A DNA stretch of 14,527 nucleotides from Janthinobacterium agaricidamnosum NBRC 102515 = DSM 9628 (GTDB lineage Bacteria; Pseudomonadota; Gammaproteobacteria; Burkholderiales; Burkholderiaceae_D): NCBI RefSeq assembly GCF_000723165.1, contig NZ_HG322949.1:649170-663696 (forward strand), written 5' to 3'. Positions within the stretch are counted from its first letter, which is position 1, and every line of letters starts with the position of its first letter. Below are positions 6,583-13,977 of the stretch, piece by piece. The notes under the pieces were generated by a model that saw only the letters and a list, made by a program, of their open reading frames with translations, did not search any database and was not told where the DNA came from. A program made the position numbers and the translations under genes.

Positions 6583-7467
6583 ATGGAGATGCTCAACGAA
6601 ATGGCGGTATTCGCCCAAGTGGTCGACAGCGGCGGCTTTTCAGCGGCGGCGCGCCAGCTCGGCGTGGCCACGTCGGCCGTCAGCCGCCACGTGGCGCGGC
6701 TCGAAGCGCACCTGGGCGGGCGTTTGCTGTTGCGCACCACCCGTTCGCTGTCGCTGACCGAGCTGGGCCAGCAAGTGCATGCGGCGTGCGTGCGCATGCT
6801 CAGCACCGCGCGCGAAGTGCACGCGCTGGCCGGCAGCTACAGTGCGCGGCCGAACGGCGTGATGCGCATCAGCGCGCCCATCGTGTTCGGCCAGGTATGG
6901 CTGGCGCCGCGCCTGCCCGGTTTCCTCGACCGCTATCCGGACGTCGACGTGCGCCTGACGCTGACCGACCGCACCATCGACCTGGCCGAAGACGGCATCG
7001 ACCTGGCCATCCGGATCGCGCGCGAACTGGCGCCGGGACTGGCCGCGCGGCCCCTGTGCGACATGCGCTATGTGCTGGTGGCGTCGTCCGCCTATCTGGA
7101 ACAGCATGGTGCGCCGGCCGCGCCGCGGGATTTATTACAGCATCGCTGCTGCTATCTCGGTTATGGCGCGTTCGACGATCAATGGCGCATGCGCCGCGGT
7201 CCGGACACGGAGGAAGTCAGGCTGCCGGCGCGCATCACGATCAACAATAGCGGCGCCATCATGGCGCTGGTCGAAGCCGATGGCGGCATCGGGCTGGTGC
7301 CCGATTTTGCGGCGCGCGCCGCGCTCGACAGGGGCAGCGTGCAGTTGGTGCTGCCGGAATGGGAATTTTGCGGCCCGTACACCGGCGCCGTGCATGCGGT
7401 GTACACGCCGGGCCGGCATCTGGCGTTGAAGCTGCGGGCGTTCATCGACTATTTGACGAACAGTTAG
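6583..7467 (+). CDS. LysR-family regulator, CrgA/AphB-like
   Basis: This encodes 294 residues from ATG 6583, which has GGAGG (6573-6577) five bases upstream. In-frame ATGs at 6571 and 6589 are less well placed. The same frame is open for about 1 kb upstream, but that part is antisense to the oxidoreductase and is not coding. The HTH is at about 14-60 (SGGFSAAARQLGVATSAVSR, LLRTTRSLSLTELG). The effector domain has GVMRISAPIVFGQVWLAP, DLAEDGIDLAIRIA and the late GGIGLVPDFAA motif. The sequence resembles the large CrgA-like group, whose members often sit divergent from an oxidoreductase they regulate, exactly as here. The gene ends 76 bp from the convergent ribBA stop, with a long stem-loop between. 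Confidence 0.93.
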   Translation: MEMLNEMAVFAQVVDSGGFSAAARQLGVATSAVSRHVARLEAHLGGRLLLRTTRSLSLTELGQQVHAACVRMLSTAREVHALAGSYSARPNGVMRISAPIVFGQVWLAPRLPGFLDRYPDVDVRLTLTDRTIDLAEDGIDLAIRIARELAPGLAARPLCDMRYVLVASSAYLEQHGAPAAPRDLLQHRCCYLGYGAFDDQWRMRRGPDTEEVRLPARITINNSGAIMALVEADGGIGLVPDFAARAALDRGSVQLVLPEWEFCGPYTGAVHAVYTPGRHLALKLRAFIDYLTNS

Positions 7468-7468
7468 C

Positions 7469-7530
7469 GCGCCGGACAAAACATTCAGGGCAAGGCGATG
7501 CAACGCATCCATGGACGTTTTGCCCGGCGC
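7469..7530. terminator. Long stem-loop between convergent LysR and ribBA genes
   Basis: GCGCCGGACAAAAC (7469-7482) pairs with GTTTTGCCCGGCGC (7517-7530) at 13 of 14 positions. The loop itself holds a hairpin GATGC-AAC-GCATC (7497-7509). It starts just past the LysR stop and ends 14 bp before the ribBA stop, as expected of a bidirectional terminator. The A/T part lies at the stem's inner end, so it is not a standard U-tract terminator. Confidence 0.5.
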
Positions 7531-7543
7531 TCCCGGTGGAAAA

Positions 7544-8665
7544 TCAGTCGCAATCGGTGCCTGGGCACGGCACAAAACCGACCACTTCCAGGTCAAAGCC
7601 CGTCATCGACGGCATCTTGCGCGGGTTGGCCAGCAGCTTCATCTTGCCGACGCCCAGTGCGCGCAGGATTTGCGCGCCGATGCCGTAGCTGCGCAAGTCC
7701 ATGCTGGCGGCGCGGCCCTTCGGTTTGATGCCCGGCGTGTCGAGCGCGCTGAACTGGGCAAACAGATCGTTGGCCGATTCGCCGCAATTGAGCAGCACCA
7801 TCACGCCGCGCTCTGCAGCCTGGATCGCCGCCAGCGAGGCCGAGATATTCCACGAGTGGGTGGTCGCCTCGGTTTCCAGCAAGTCGAGCACCGACACCGG
7901 CTCGTGCACGCGCACCAGCGTTTCCAGGTTCGGGGCCAGGTCGCCGCGCACCAGCGCCAGGTGGGCCGAGCCGCTAGGCTTGTCACGGAACGCGATCATG
8001 CGGAATTGGCCGTGCGCGGTTTTCAAGGGACGTTCGGCGATGCGGTCGACCAGCGATTCGTTCTGGTTGCGGTAGTGGATCAGGTCGGCGATGGTGCCGA
8101 TCTTCATATTGTGCAGGGCCGCGAATTCCAGCAAGTCCGGCAGGCGCGCCATCTCGCCGTCGTCCTTGAGGATTTCGCAAATCACCGACGCCGGCGTCAG
8201 GCCGGCCATCGCGGTCAGGTCGCAACCGGCTTCGGTATGGCCGGCGCGCATCAGCACGCCGCCATTGACGGCGCGCACCGGGAAGATATGGCCCGGCTGC
8301 ACGATATCGGCGGCGACCGAATCTTTCGCTACCGCGACCTGGATGGTGCGCGCGCGGTCGGCGGCGGAAATACCGGTGGTCACGCCTTCGGCCGCTTCGA
8401 TCGACACCGTGAAATTGGTGCCGAAGGCGGTGCCGTTACTGGTCGTCATCATCGGCAAATTCAGGCGTTCGCAGATTTCCTCGTTCAAGGTCAGGCAAAT
8501 CAGGCCGCGCGCGTAGCGGGCCATGAAATTGATCGCTTCCGGCGTCACGAAATCGGCCGCGAGCACCAGGTCGCCCTCGTTTTCGCGGTCTTCTTCGTCG
8601 ACCAGGATCACCATGCGGCCAGCGCGCAATTCGGCGACGATTTCTTCGGTGCTGGATATTGCCAT
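7544..8665 (-). CDS. ribBA: 3,4-dihydroxy-2-butanone-4-phosphate synthase with degenerate GTP cyclohydrolase II domain
   Basis: This encodes 373 residues from ATG 8663-8665, with AAGGAT upstream. The N-terminal domain (1 to about 200) is RibB: the acidic [10 protein letters not shown] (23-32) binds Mg2+, and PGHIFPVRA plus GHTEAGCDL (142-150) complete the active site. It makes 3,4-dihydroxy-2-butanone 4-phosphate from ribulose 5-phosphate for riboflavin. The C-terminal domain (about 215-370) has the GTP cyclohydrolase II fold ([19 protein letters not shown]). The region that should hold the zinc site (CxxGD...RCDC in active RibA) reads [20 protein letters not shown], with no cysteine. The second domain is therefore probably inactive, as described for RibBX-type hybrids, and a separate RibA should exist elsewhere. 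No other riboflavin gene is adjacent, and no FMN riboswitch is visible in the 156-bp upstream gap. Confidence 0.95.
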   Translation of the reverse strand: MAISSTEEIVAELRAGRMVILVDEEDRENEGDLVLAADFVTPEAINFMARYARGLICLTLNEEICERLNLPMMTTSNGTAFGTNFTVSIEAAEGVTTGISAADRARTIQVAVAKDSVAADIVQPGHIFPVRAVNGGVLMRAGHTEAGCDLTAMAGLTPASVICEILKDDGEMARLPDLLEFAALHNMKIGTIADLIHYRNQNESLVDRIAERPLKTAHGQFRMIAFRDKPSGSAHLALVRGDLAPNLETLVRVHEPVSVLDLLETEATTHSWNISASLAAIQAAERGVMVLLNCGESANDLFAQFSALDTPGIKPKGRAASMDLRSYGIGAQILRALGVGKMKLLANPRKMPSMTGFDLEVVGFVPCPGTDCD

Positions 8666-8769
8666 TTTTGTATCCTTAATAATGAAAACAGGCTATGTAA
8701 ATGTATCTTTGCCCGCTATTTTAAAGGATTTGGCGTATCCGGACCGTAATGGGGGGCTGGCCGTCCGGC

Positions 8770-8797
8770 ACGCTGCCGCCAAGCTCGGGGGCAGCGT
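8770..8797 (-). terminator. Hairpin downstream of the DUF1353 gene
   Basis: ACGCTGCC (8770-8777) and GGCAGCGT (8790-8797) form a perfect 8-bp stem with a 12-nt loop, about 25 nt past the DUF1353 stop on the minus strand. No T-run follows, so it is a possible terminator or RNA-stabilising hairpin only. Confidence 0.35.
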
Positions 8798-8821
8798 CCG
8801 CTGTTCAATCGCGCCTGGCCG

Positions 8822-9511
8822 TCACTCGATGGCGGCGGTGTCGTTGACGGCCACTTCGGCGCCATGTTGGAAGTAAAAATCCATCGGCCGCAGCGATTCG
8901 GCGTACGCATCGATTTCTTCGATCGAGATGGCATCCGGATCGGCTTCCAGCAGTGCTGCCAGCCTTGCCATGGCCGGTGCGATATCGGGGGCGGAATAAT
9001 CGGCGTTCCTGAACCGGTAGCCGGGGACGCCGGCCACAGTCTTGACGTTGTTGATGCAGTTTTCACCGCAGGCGATGCCCGGGATCAGCTGGACCCATTT
9101 CGGCCCGCCCAGCATGACCGCCAGGTACATGGTTTTTGCCTTGACCATGGACACCCCCTGATCGATGAGCCCCTCGTAAAATACCTTGTGGGTCTGGCGC
9201 CACGGCCGCACATGCCGGTCGCAGTAATGGTCGTGAATAATCGCCGCCTTGATAAACGAAGGATCGAAGGGCGCGCCGATGATGGGCTGGAAAATGCCGG
9301 GTATCGAAGCGCCATCGGTGACCAGCCCGGCCTTGGCTTCCCATTCCACGTGATCGGCATCCTTGAAATGCAATTTGTTTTTCAAGGTGCATTGTCCGGT
9401 CGCCTGGCATCCGGCGGGCAAGAGTTCCAGGTGACCGGTAAATTGCGCGAACGAATAGCCGGGAGCGGCGGATGTCATTACCAGGCACAGCATGATTAAA
9501 TAACGATGCAT
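8822..9511 (-). CDS. Secreted DUF1353 protein
   Basis: This encodes 229 residues from ATG 9509-9511, with TGAGGA about 9 nt upstream. Residues 1-22 are a signal peptide ([20 protein letters not shown] then FA before Gln23), so the mature protein is exported to the periplasm or beyond. The core matches DUF1353, a domain also found in tailed-phage structural gene clusters: [11 protein letters not shown] (64-74), [12 protein letters not shown] (89-100) and the [13 protein letters not shown] helix (127-139). The conserved TDGASIP and HDH motifs look like an active or metal site, but no activity is established. Five cysteines (35, 41, 97, 148, 152) are compatible with disulfides outside the cytoplasm. 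It stands alone with no phage genes nearby. The C-terminal 40 residues are acidic. Confidence 0.8.
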   Translation of the reverse strand: MHRYLIMLCLVMTSAAPGYSFAQFTGHLELLPAGCQATGQCTLKNKLHFKDADHVEWEAKAGLVTDGASIPGIFQPIIGAPFDPSFIKAAIIHDHYCDRHVRPWRQTHKVFYEGLIDQGVSMVKAKTMYLAVMLGGPKWVQLIPGIACGENCINNVKTVAGVPGYRFRNADYSAPDIAPAMARLAALLEADPDAISIEEIDAYAESLRPMDFYFQHGAEVAVNDTAAIE

Positions 9512-9838
9512 GTTCGAGTCCTCAGAAGAGTGGGGCAATGGAGCGGCGATACCGCCAAGTCAAGCGTCTGATGTGCAAAAACTGTTATGCGTGCTATTTT
9601 TTCCGCAGCCTATGCGCTTTGCCGAGACAAATGCCAGGCTGCAGAGAAGTGACTACCGGCCCTGCGGGTCTCCTCCTGTTCACACGGGTGCGGTATGTTT
9701 TTCCCAGCAAGGATCGTGAATTGTTATGGTGATGTTGCTCACAGTAACTAAATTTCTCTTGCTAATTTACGCATATTGTCACTGTTGCATTTTCGAGACG
9801 TGGGCGGGAGTTCCGACCGCCGGATTGAAGGCCGGCGC
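9512..9838. other. Intergenic region without a supported gene
   Basis: This 327-bp stretch lies between the DUF1353 start and the ABM-like gene stop. Two short plus-strand ORFs (64-69 codons) have no SD, no recognisable domain and Cys/Arg-rich shadow-like composition. The right part (9720-9800) is AT-rich. A 6-bp stem CGCCGG (9818-9823)/CCGGCG (9832-9837) with an 8-nt loop touches the stop of the ABM-like gene and may help end its transcript, though no U-tract follows. The left end probably holds the DUF1353 promoter, but no clear -10/-35 pair was found. Confidence 0.5.
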
Positions 9839-10123
9839 TTAGCGTTCGATCCGGTGCCGCACCGGCGCCACCGACCACGATACCGTGTGCTGGTCGATCA
9901 TGTCGTGTACCGGCGAATCGGCCAGTTCTTCCATCAGCCGGCCCATCGCCGCGCGGGCGTTGCCGGCGCTGTCCCAGATCAGCATGTCGACGATGGCGCC
10001 GTCGTCCCATCCGGCGATCCGGCGCGCGATGAATCCGGGCTGACGTTTCAGCCAGGCGTCGATGTCGGCATTGGCGGCGATGAATTCGTCGCAAGAACAG
10101 CCTGCCACGCAGCAATCGGGCAT
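9839..10123 (-). CDS. Small ABM-like (dimeric alpha-beta barrel) protein
   Basis: This encodes 94 residues from ATG 10121-10123; the AGGA upstream is weak and close. Residues 12-90 resemble antibiotic-biosynthesis-monooxygenase-type ferredoxin-like barrels: FIAANADIDAWLKRQPGF (14-31), RRIAGWDDGAIVDMLIWDS and RLMEELADSP, ending with TVSWSVAPV. Such proteins dimerise, and many have no known substrate. The N-terminus is unusual: the first beta-strand normally before the FIAANA helix is replaced by MPDCCVAGCSCDE, with four cysteines (4, 5, 9, 11). The gene may be shortened at its 5' end, may start elsewhere, or the cysteine cluster may be real. It follows the GNAT gene on the same strand with a 91-bp gap and could be cotranscribed. 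Confidence 0.62.
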   Translation of the reverse strand: MPDCCVAGCSCDEFIAANADIDAWLKRQPGFIARRIAGWDDGAIVDMLIWDSAGNARAAMGRLMEELADSPVHDMIDQHTVSWSVAPVRHRIER

Positions 10124-10214
10124 GTCCTGGGTTTCCGCGAGTACGGCCGGCTGTACGGCTTGCCGCCGCTGAAGGATGTCGAACGGCTGCGTGCGGCGTC
10201 GATGGCTGCTTGAG

Positions 10215-10640
10215 TCAGCGCACGGGGCGATACAGCGCCATGCCGACCGAAGCGGGAGCGGTCGGCTTGAAGCCGAATTGGGCGTACAGGTCTTGCGCCT
10301 TGCCATCGGCGATCAGGCTGACGTAGCCGCTGGCCGGCACGTTTTCGGCGATGTAGGCGCTGATTTCGCGCATGATCAGCTTGCCCAGCCCCCGGCCCTG
10401 ATGGGCGGCCAGCACCGCGATATCGGTGACCTGGAAAAAGCAGCCGCCATCGCCGATGACGCGACCCATGCCGACCACTTCATCGCCGTGCAAGACTTGC
10501 ACCGCGAACAGTGAATTGGGCAGGCCGCGCGCCGCCGCGTCGTCGGTCTTGGCGCTCAGGCCGGAGCCGGTGCGCAGCTGCTGGTAAGTGCCGACGCTGG
10601 GGATTTCCAGGCGCAAGGTGTAGGGAGATAATGCTGGCAA
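10215..10640 (-). CDS. GNAT-family N-acetyltransferase
   Basis: This encodes 141 residues from a TTG at 10638-10640. The start is chosen because AGGAG lies six bases upstream and a near-consensus promoter is just beyond; the longer frame reaching 10769 would include that promoter and part of the neighbouring terminator. An ATG at about 10666 is out of frame. The acetyl-CoA motif A is clear: VTDIAVLAAHQGRGLGKLIM, with QGRGLG holding the pyrophosphate loop. Motif B is seen in YAQFGFKPT near the C-terminus, and GLPNSLFAVQVLHGDEVVGM gives the central beta-strands. It is cytoplasmic and acetylates an unknown amine. It probably shares a transcript with the small ABM-like gene downstream. Confidence 0.9.
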   Translation of the reverse strand: MPALSPYTLRLEIPSVGTYQQLRTGSGLSAKTDDAAARGLPNSLFAVQVLHGDEVVGMGRVIGDGGCFFQVTDIAVLAAHQGRGLGKLIMREISAYIAENVPASGYVSLIADGKAQDLYAQFGFKPTAPASVGMALYRPVR

Positions 10641-10671
10641 CGGCGGCTCCTGCGGTTGATGGTCATGGTAA

Positions 10672-10700
10672 ATTATAAATGCGGATGTGCCACGCGTGAA
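10672..10700 (-). promoter_or_regulatory. Sigma70-type promoter of the GNAT gene
   Basis: On the minus strand TTCACG (10700-10695), a 17-nt spacer and a perfect TATAAT (10677-10672) predict a transcript starting near 10665, about 25 nt before the TTG start codon. It lies beyond the tRNA terminator, so the GNAT gene is independently transcribed. Confidence 0.65.
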
Positions 10701-10772
10701 CACCGCAGCCACCATCGCCTTGCATTCCGCCAGGCCGCAATCATGCGGCGCATCAAACCGGCCGCCCAAAAC

Positions 10773-10800
10773 AAAAAACCTCTTGAGCGATCAAGAGGTT
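10773..10800 (-). terminator. Rho-independent terminator of tRNA-Leu
   Basis: AACCTCTTGA (10777-10786) and TCAAGAGGTT (10791-10800) form a perfect 10-bp stem with a 4-nt loop. On the minus strand it is followed by a T-rich tail (TTTTTTGTTTT). It begins 10 nt past the tRNA CCA end. Confidence 0.9.
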
Positions 10801-10809
10801 ACAGTTGGG

Positions 10810-10896
10810 TGGTGCCGGGAGCCGGAATCGAACCGGCACGCTGTCTCCAGCGCGGGATTTTGAGTCCCGTGCGTCTACCTATTCCGCCATCCCGGC
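10810..10896 (-). tRNA. tRNA-Leu (anticodon CAA)
   Basis: The minus strand folds fully. The acceptor stem is GCCGGGA/TCCCGGC with discriminator A and encoded CCA (10812-10810). The D arm GCG...CGC contains AGGTAGA. The anticodon stem CGGGA/TCCCG encloses the loop CTCAAAA, giving anticodon CAA at 10862-10860. A long class-II variable arm (CGCTG-GAGA-CAGCG) is present, and the T arm is GCCGG-TTCGATT-CCGGC. The long variable arm and CAA anticodon identify the leucine isoacceptor that reads UUG. It is a single-gene transcript with its own promoter and terminator. Confidence 0.97.
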
Positions 10897-10908
10897 AACG
10901 CGAGACGG

Positions 10909-10937
10909 ATTATCACTGATTTGCGACAATCCGGCAA
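10909..10937 (-). promoter_or_regulatory. tRNA-Leu promoter with GC-rich discriminator
   Basis: On the minus strand TTGCCG (10937-10932), a 17-nt spacer and GATAAT (10914-10909) are followed by CCGTCTCGCGTT before the mature tRNA 5' end. A GC-rich stretch after the -10 is the usual sign of stringent (ppGpp) control of stable RNA promoters. Confidence 0.75.
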
Positions 10938-11044
10938 GAGCCTTCGGCGTTTTTTATGGTTTATCCCGTTTGGACGGCGATTTGATTGGGCGTATCATCC
11001 CCTTACCGTCAGCTATCCAGCGGGCCGGCAAGCCGGATATCGGT

Positions 11045-13015
11045 ATGAGAAACAAGAAGATACGCGAAATTATTCTGGGCAAGCCGCTCGATCCGATGCA
11101 GGCCGACACCCGCCATTCGATGGCGCTGGTCGCCTTCCTGGCCTGGGTCGGTCTCGGCGCCGATGGCTTGTCGTCGTCCGCCTACGGTCCGGAAGAAACC
11201 TTCAAGGCGCTCGGCGCGCATACGCATCTTGGCCTGTACATGGCGCTGGCCACCGCGGTGACGGTGTTCATCATCGCGCTGGCGTACAACCAGGTGATCG
11301 AACTGTTTCCGACCGGCGGCGGCGGGTATCGCGTGGCCAGCAAACTGGTCGGGCCGTACATGGGCCTGATTTCCGGCTGCGCGCTGATCCTCGATTATGT
11401 GTTGACGATCGCCATTTCAATCGCTTCCGGCGTCGATGCGCTGGCGTCGTTCTTGCCGCTCGGTTTACAGCCGTATAAATTATGGGCCGAGATATGTTTC
11501 ATCGCGCTATTGATCGTCATGAATTTGCGCGGCCTGAAAGAGGCGATCCAGATCTTGCTGCCGATCTTCATCGGCTTCGTCGTCACGCATTTGATCCTGA
11601 TCGTCTATGGCGTGGTGGTGCACGCCTCGCATTTGCCGGAATTGCTGCCGGCCACCATGACCGAAACCGGCGACCTGGCCAGCCATATCGGCTGGGCCGG
11701 CGTGGCCGGCATGCTGCTGCTGGCGTATTCGCAGGGCGGCGGCACTTATACCGGACTGGAGGCGGTGTCGAACAATGTCAATTTGCTGGCCGAACCACGG
11801 GTACGCACCGGCAAGGTGACGATGTTGTACATGGCCTTGTCGCTGGCGTTCACGGCCGGCGGCATCATCTTGCTGTACTTGTTGTGGGACGCCAGGCCGA
11901 CCGCCGGCGAAACGCTGAACGCGTCGACCTTCAAGACGATCATCGGCAGCATGGACCTGGGCGGGCCGGTGCTGAACCAGGCGCTGCTGGTGATCGTGCT
12001 GGCGTTCGAGGCGGGCTTGCTGTTTGTCGCCGCCAATACCGGTTTTCTGGGCGGGCCGTCGGTGTTGTCGAACATGGCGGCCGATTCCTGGGTGCCGCAC
12101 AAATTCCGCTATCTGTCGACCCGGCTGGTGACGCAGAACGGCATCCTGGTGATGGGCGTCGCGGCATTGGCGATATTGTTGTGGACCGGCGGCAGCGTGA
12201 CCTTGCTGGTGGTGCTGTATTCGATTTCGGTGTTCCTGACGTTCGCCATTTCGCTGTTCGGCCTGTGCCGGTACTGGATGCGCAACCGCAAGCAAGGCAG
12301 GCACTGGCTGCGCCGCTTATTGTTGTCGCTGGCAGGTTTCGTGATTTGCGCCGGCATCCTGGCGATCTTGCTGTATGAACGGTTGACGCAAGGCGGCTGG
12401 GTCACGGCGCTGATCATCGCGGCGATTGCCGGCCTGTGCATGGTAATTCGCAAGCATTACTGGCATACCAGGGAAGCGATCCAGCGCGTCGACGAGGTGT
12501 TTGCCTGCCAGCCGTTCGGACCGAACATTGATCCCATCGCCGGAATCGAACCGGAGCCGGAACGGCAGACCGCCGTGTTCATCGTCGGCACGTCGCGCGG
12601 CGGCGGCTTGCACGCCTTGCTGTGGGTGCAGCGCATGTTTCCCGGCCACTTCAAGAACTTTATTTTCGTCAATGCGCGCACCGTCGATGCGCATGCGTAT
12701 GGCGGCGAGGGCGCGTTGCAGCAGATGCGTACCGAGGCGGCCGGCACGCTGGAATTTTTTGTCGATTTTTGCCACAGCCACGGCATGGCGTCGGCATCCT
12801 ACCTGGGCTTCGGCACCGATGCGGTGGATGAAATCACCCGCTTGTGCGAAGAAATCAGCCATGAATTCCCGAATGCGATTTTCTTTACCAGCAAGCTGAT
12901 TTTCAGCACCGATAACTGGTTCACCCGCGTGCTGCACAACCAGGCGTCGCTGGCGGTGCAGCGCCGTTTGCATCTGGAAGGGTTGCAGATGGTGATCTTG
13001 CCGATGAAGGTGTGA
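11045..13015 (+). CDS. KimA-like APC-superfamily permease (probable K+ or amino-acid importer)
   Basis: This encodes 656 residues from ATG 11045. The frame is open to 10805, but that part lies over the tRNA gene, so it is not coding. No good SD is seen, so the exact start is less certain. About 12 transmembrane helices fill residues 25-473, followed by a cytoplasmic domain of about 180 residues. The sequence resembles Bacillus KimA (YdaO), a proton-coupled K+ importer: ILGKPL (10-15), GLSSSAYGPEE (41-51), FPTGGGGYRVASKLVG, LILDYVLTIAISIASGVDA, the NLRGLKEA loop, YTGLEAVSNN, AANTGFLGGPSVL and the C-terminal VLHNQASLAVQRRL. KimA is shut by cyclic-di-AMP in Firmicutes. Amino-acid transport remains possible because the APC fold serves both. 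The gene stands alone between the tRNA and the SDR. Confidence 0.88.
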   Translation: MRNKKIREIILGKPLDPMQADTRHSMALVAFLAWVGLGADGLSSSAYGPEETFKALGAHTHLGLYMALATAVTVFIIALAYNQVIELFPTGGGGYRVASKLVGPYMGLISGCALILDYVLTIAISIASGVDALASFLPLGLQPYKLWAEICFIALLIVMNLRGLKEAIQILLPIFIGFVVTHLILIVYGVVVHASHLPELLPATMTETGDLASHIGWAGVAGMLLLAYSQGGGTYTGLEAVSNNVNLLAEPRVRTGKVTMLYMALSLAFTAGGIILLYLLWDARPTAGETLNASTFKTIIGSMDLGGPVLNQALLVIVLAFEAGLLFVAANTGFLGGPSVLSNMAADSWVPHKFRYLSTRLVTQNGILVMGVAALAILLWTGGSVTLLVVLYSISVFLTFAISLFGLCRYWMRNRKQGRHWLRRLLLSLAGFVICAGILAILLYERLTQGGWVTALIIAAIAGLCMVIRKHYWHTREAIQRVDEVFACQPFGPNIDPIAGIEPEPERQTAVFIVGTSRGGGLHALLWVQRMFPGHFKNFIFVNARTVDAHAYGGEGALQQMRTEAAGTLEFFVDFCHSHGMASASYLGFGTDAVDEITRLCEEISHEFPNAIFFTSKLIFSTDNWFTRVLHNQASLAVQRRLHLEGLQMVILPMKV

Positions 13016-13029
13016 GCGTTGCCGAGGAA

Positions 13030-13119
13030 ATGCCGGCTGTCGGAGCATGGCCGCTGCCGGCATCGGGGCGAGCCGGCAATCTGCCGTGCCCGCCTTGCTG
13101 TGAAGATTGTTGCACAGCA
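13030..13119. terminator. Two hairpins between convergent permease and SDR genes
   Basis: ATGCCGGC (13030-13037)/GCCGGCAT (13056-13063) is a perfect 8-bp stem with an 18-nt loop, 15 nt after the permease stop. TGCTGTG (13096-13102)/CACAGCA (13113-13119) is a 7-bp stem with a 10-nt loop, 14 nt after the SDR stop on the other strand. Each is placed to act for one of the convergent genes, but neither has a U-tract. Confidence 0.4.
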
Positions 13120-13132
13120 TACCAATGAACCG

Positions 13133-13879
13133 TCAGACCTGCGCGTATCCGCCATCGGCAAACAATTCGCTGCCAGTCATGAAACTGCTGTCGTCGGATG
13201 CCAGGAACAGCGCGGCGGCGGCGATTTCGTCCGGTCGCCCCATGCGTCCGATCGGGGTGGCCGCCACCAGGCCCGCCTTCAGCTTGTCCTGCTGATCGGC
13301 CGGGGCCAGGCCGAGCAGGCCCGGTGTCTCGGTCGGACCCGGCGACAGTACATTGACGCGAATTCCCGTGCCCTTCAAATCCAGCGCCCAGCTTCTGGCC
13401 AGATTGCGCACGGCCGCCTTCGATGCGCTGTAGACACTGAAGCCGGGCGTGCCCATCGAACCCGTCGTCGAGCTGGTCAGAATGATCGAACCGCCCGCTT
13501 TCATCAATGGCAATGCCTTCTGGATAGTGAACAGCGTTCCTTTGACGTTCACGCCGAAAGTCCGGTCGAACGACGCTTCGGTAATGGCGCCGAGCGGTTC
13601 GGTATCGCCCAGGCCCGCGTTGGCGAACAAGATATCGATGTGTCCTTTTTCGGACGCCACTTCGGCGGTGATGCGATCAAGATCGTCCAGCCGGGAAATA
13701 TCCCCTTGCACCGCGATGGCGCCATGTCCGATGGCTGCGAGCGCCTTGTCCAGTTCGTCCTGGCGCCGGCCGGTGATGACGACCTGCGCACCCTCGGCCG
13801 CAAAACGCTTGGCCGCGGCCAGCCCGATGCCGCTATTGCCACCTGTGATTAATGCAACTTTTCCGTTGAGCCTAGTCAT
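13133..13879 (-). CDS. SDR-family oxidoreductase (intact active site)
   Basis: This encodes 248 residues from ATG 13877-13879, with AGGAG about 8 nt upstream. The longer frame adds 22 residues from the promoter region and has no SD. The active site is complete: TGGNSGIG (12-19), NAG (87-89), Asn111, Ser137, Tyr150 and Lys154 in VYSASKAAV, then SPGPTETPG. ITGRRQ (35-40) after the second beta-strand, with two arginines, suggests NADPH. The C-terminal FADGGYAQV is typical of the glucose/ribitol-dehydrogenase-like group. The substrate is unknown. It is divergent from an HxlR regulator with a 98-bp gap, the common arrangement in which HxlR represses or activates the neighbouring oxidoreductase. 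It is the same length as the SDR at 3629 and shares its motifs, so the two are probably paralogues. Confidence 0.95.
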   Translation of the reverse strand: MTRLNGKVALITGGNSGIGLAAAKRFAAEGAQVVITGRRQDELDKALAAIGHGAIAVQGDISRLDDLDRITAEVASEKGHIDILFANAGLGDTEPLGAITEASFDRTFGVNVKGTLFTIQKALPLMKAGGSIILTSSTTGSMGTPGFSVYSASKAAVRNLARSWALDLKGTGIRVNVLSPGPTETPGLLGLAPADQQDKLKAGLVAATPIGRMGRPDEIAAAALFLASDDSSFMTGSELFADGGYAQV

Positions 13880-13917
13880 GTGATAACTCCTGGTGAATGA
13901 AGAATTAAAGAATAGAC

Positions 13918-13959
13918 TAGTACAAATAAAATGTATAGTATGCACCTTTTTGTTAGTAC
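13918..13959. promoter_or_regulatory. Three phased TAGTAY repeats in the SDR/HxlR divergent promoter
   Basis: TAGTAC (13918-13923), TAGTAT (13936-13941) and TAGTAC (13954-13959) are direct repeats at exactly 18-bp steps in the gap between divergent start codons. For the HxlR gene, TAGACT (13913-13918), a 16-nt spacer and TATAGT (13935-13940) make a fair sigma70 pair that overlaps two of the repeats, so bound regulator could block it. Confidence 0.45.
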
Positions 13960-13977
13960 CTTGATGGGAGTCCTGAA

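Noticed and set aside
8666..8821. FMN riboswitch upstream of ribBA
   Set aside because: The conserved RFN-element blocks were looked for on the minus strand and not seen; only a simple 8-bp hairpin is present.
9510..9732. Two short plus-strand ORFs in the gap after the DUF1353 start
   Set aside because: There is no ribosome binding site, no domain, no membrane span, and they overlap the probable DUF1353 promoter.
10805..11044. N-terminal extension of the KimA-like permease
   Set aside because: It runs across the tRNA-Leu gene and its promoter. Family similarity starts at about 11045.
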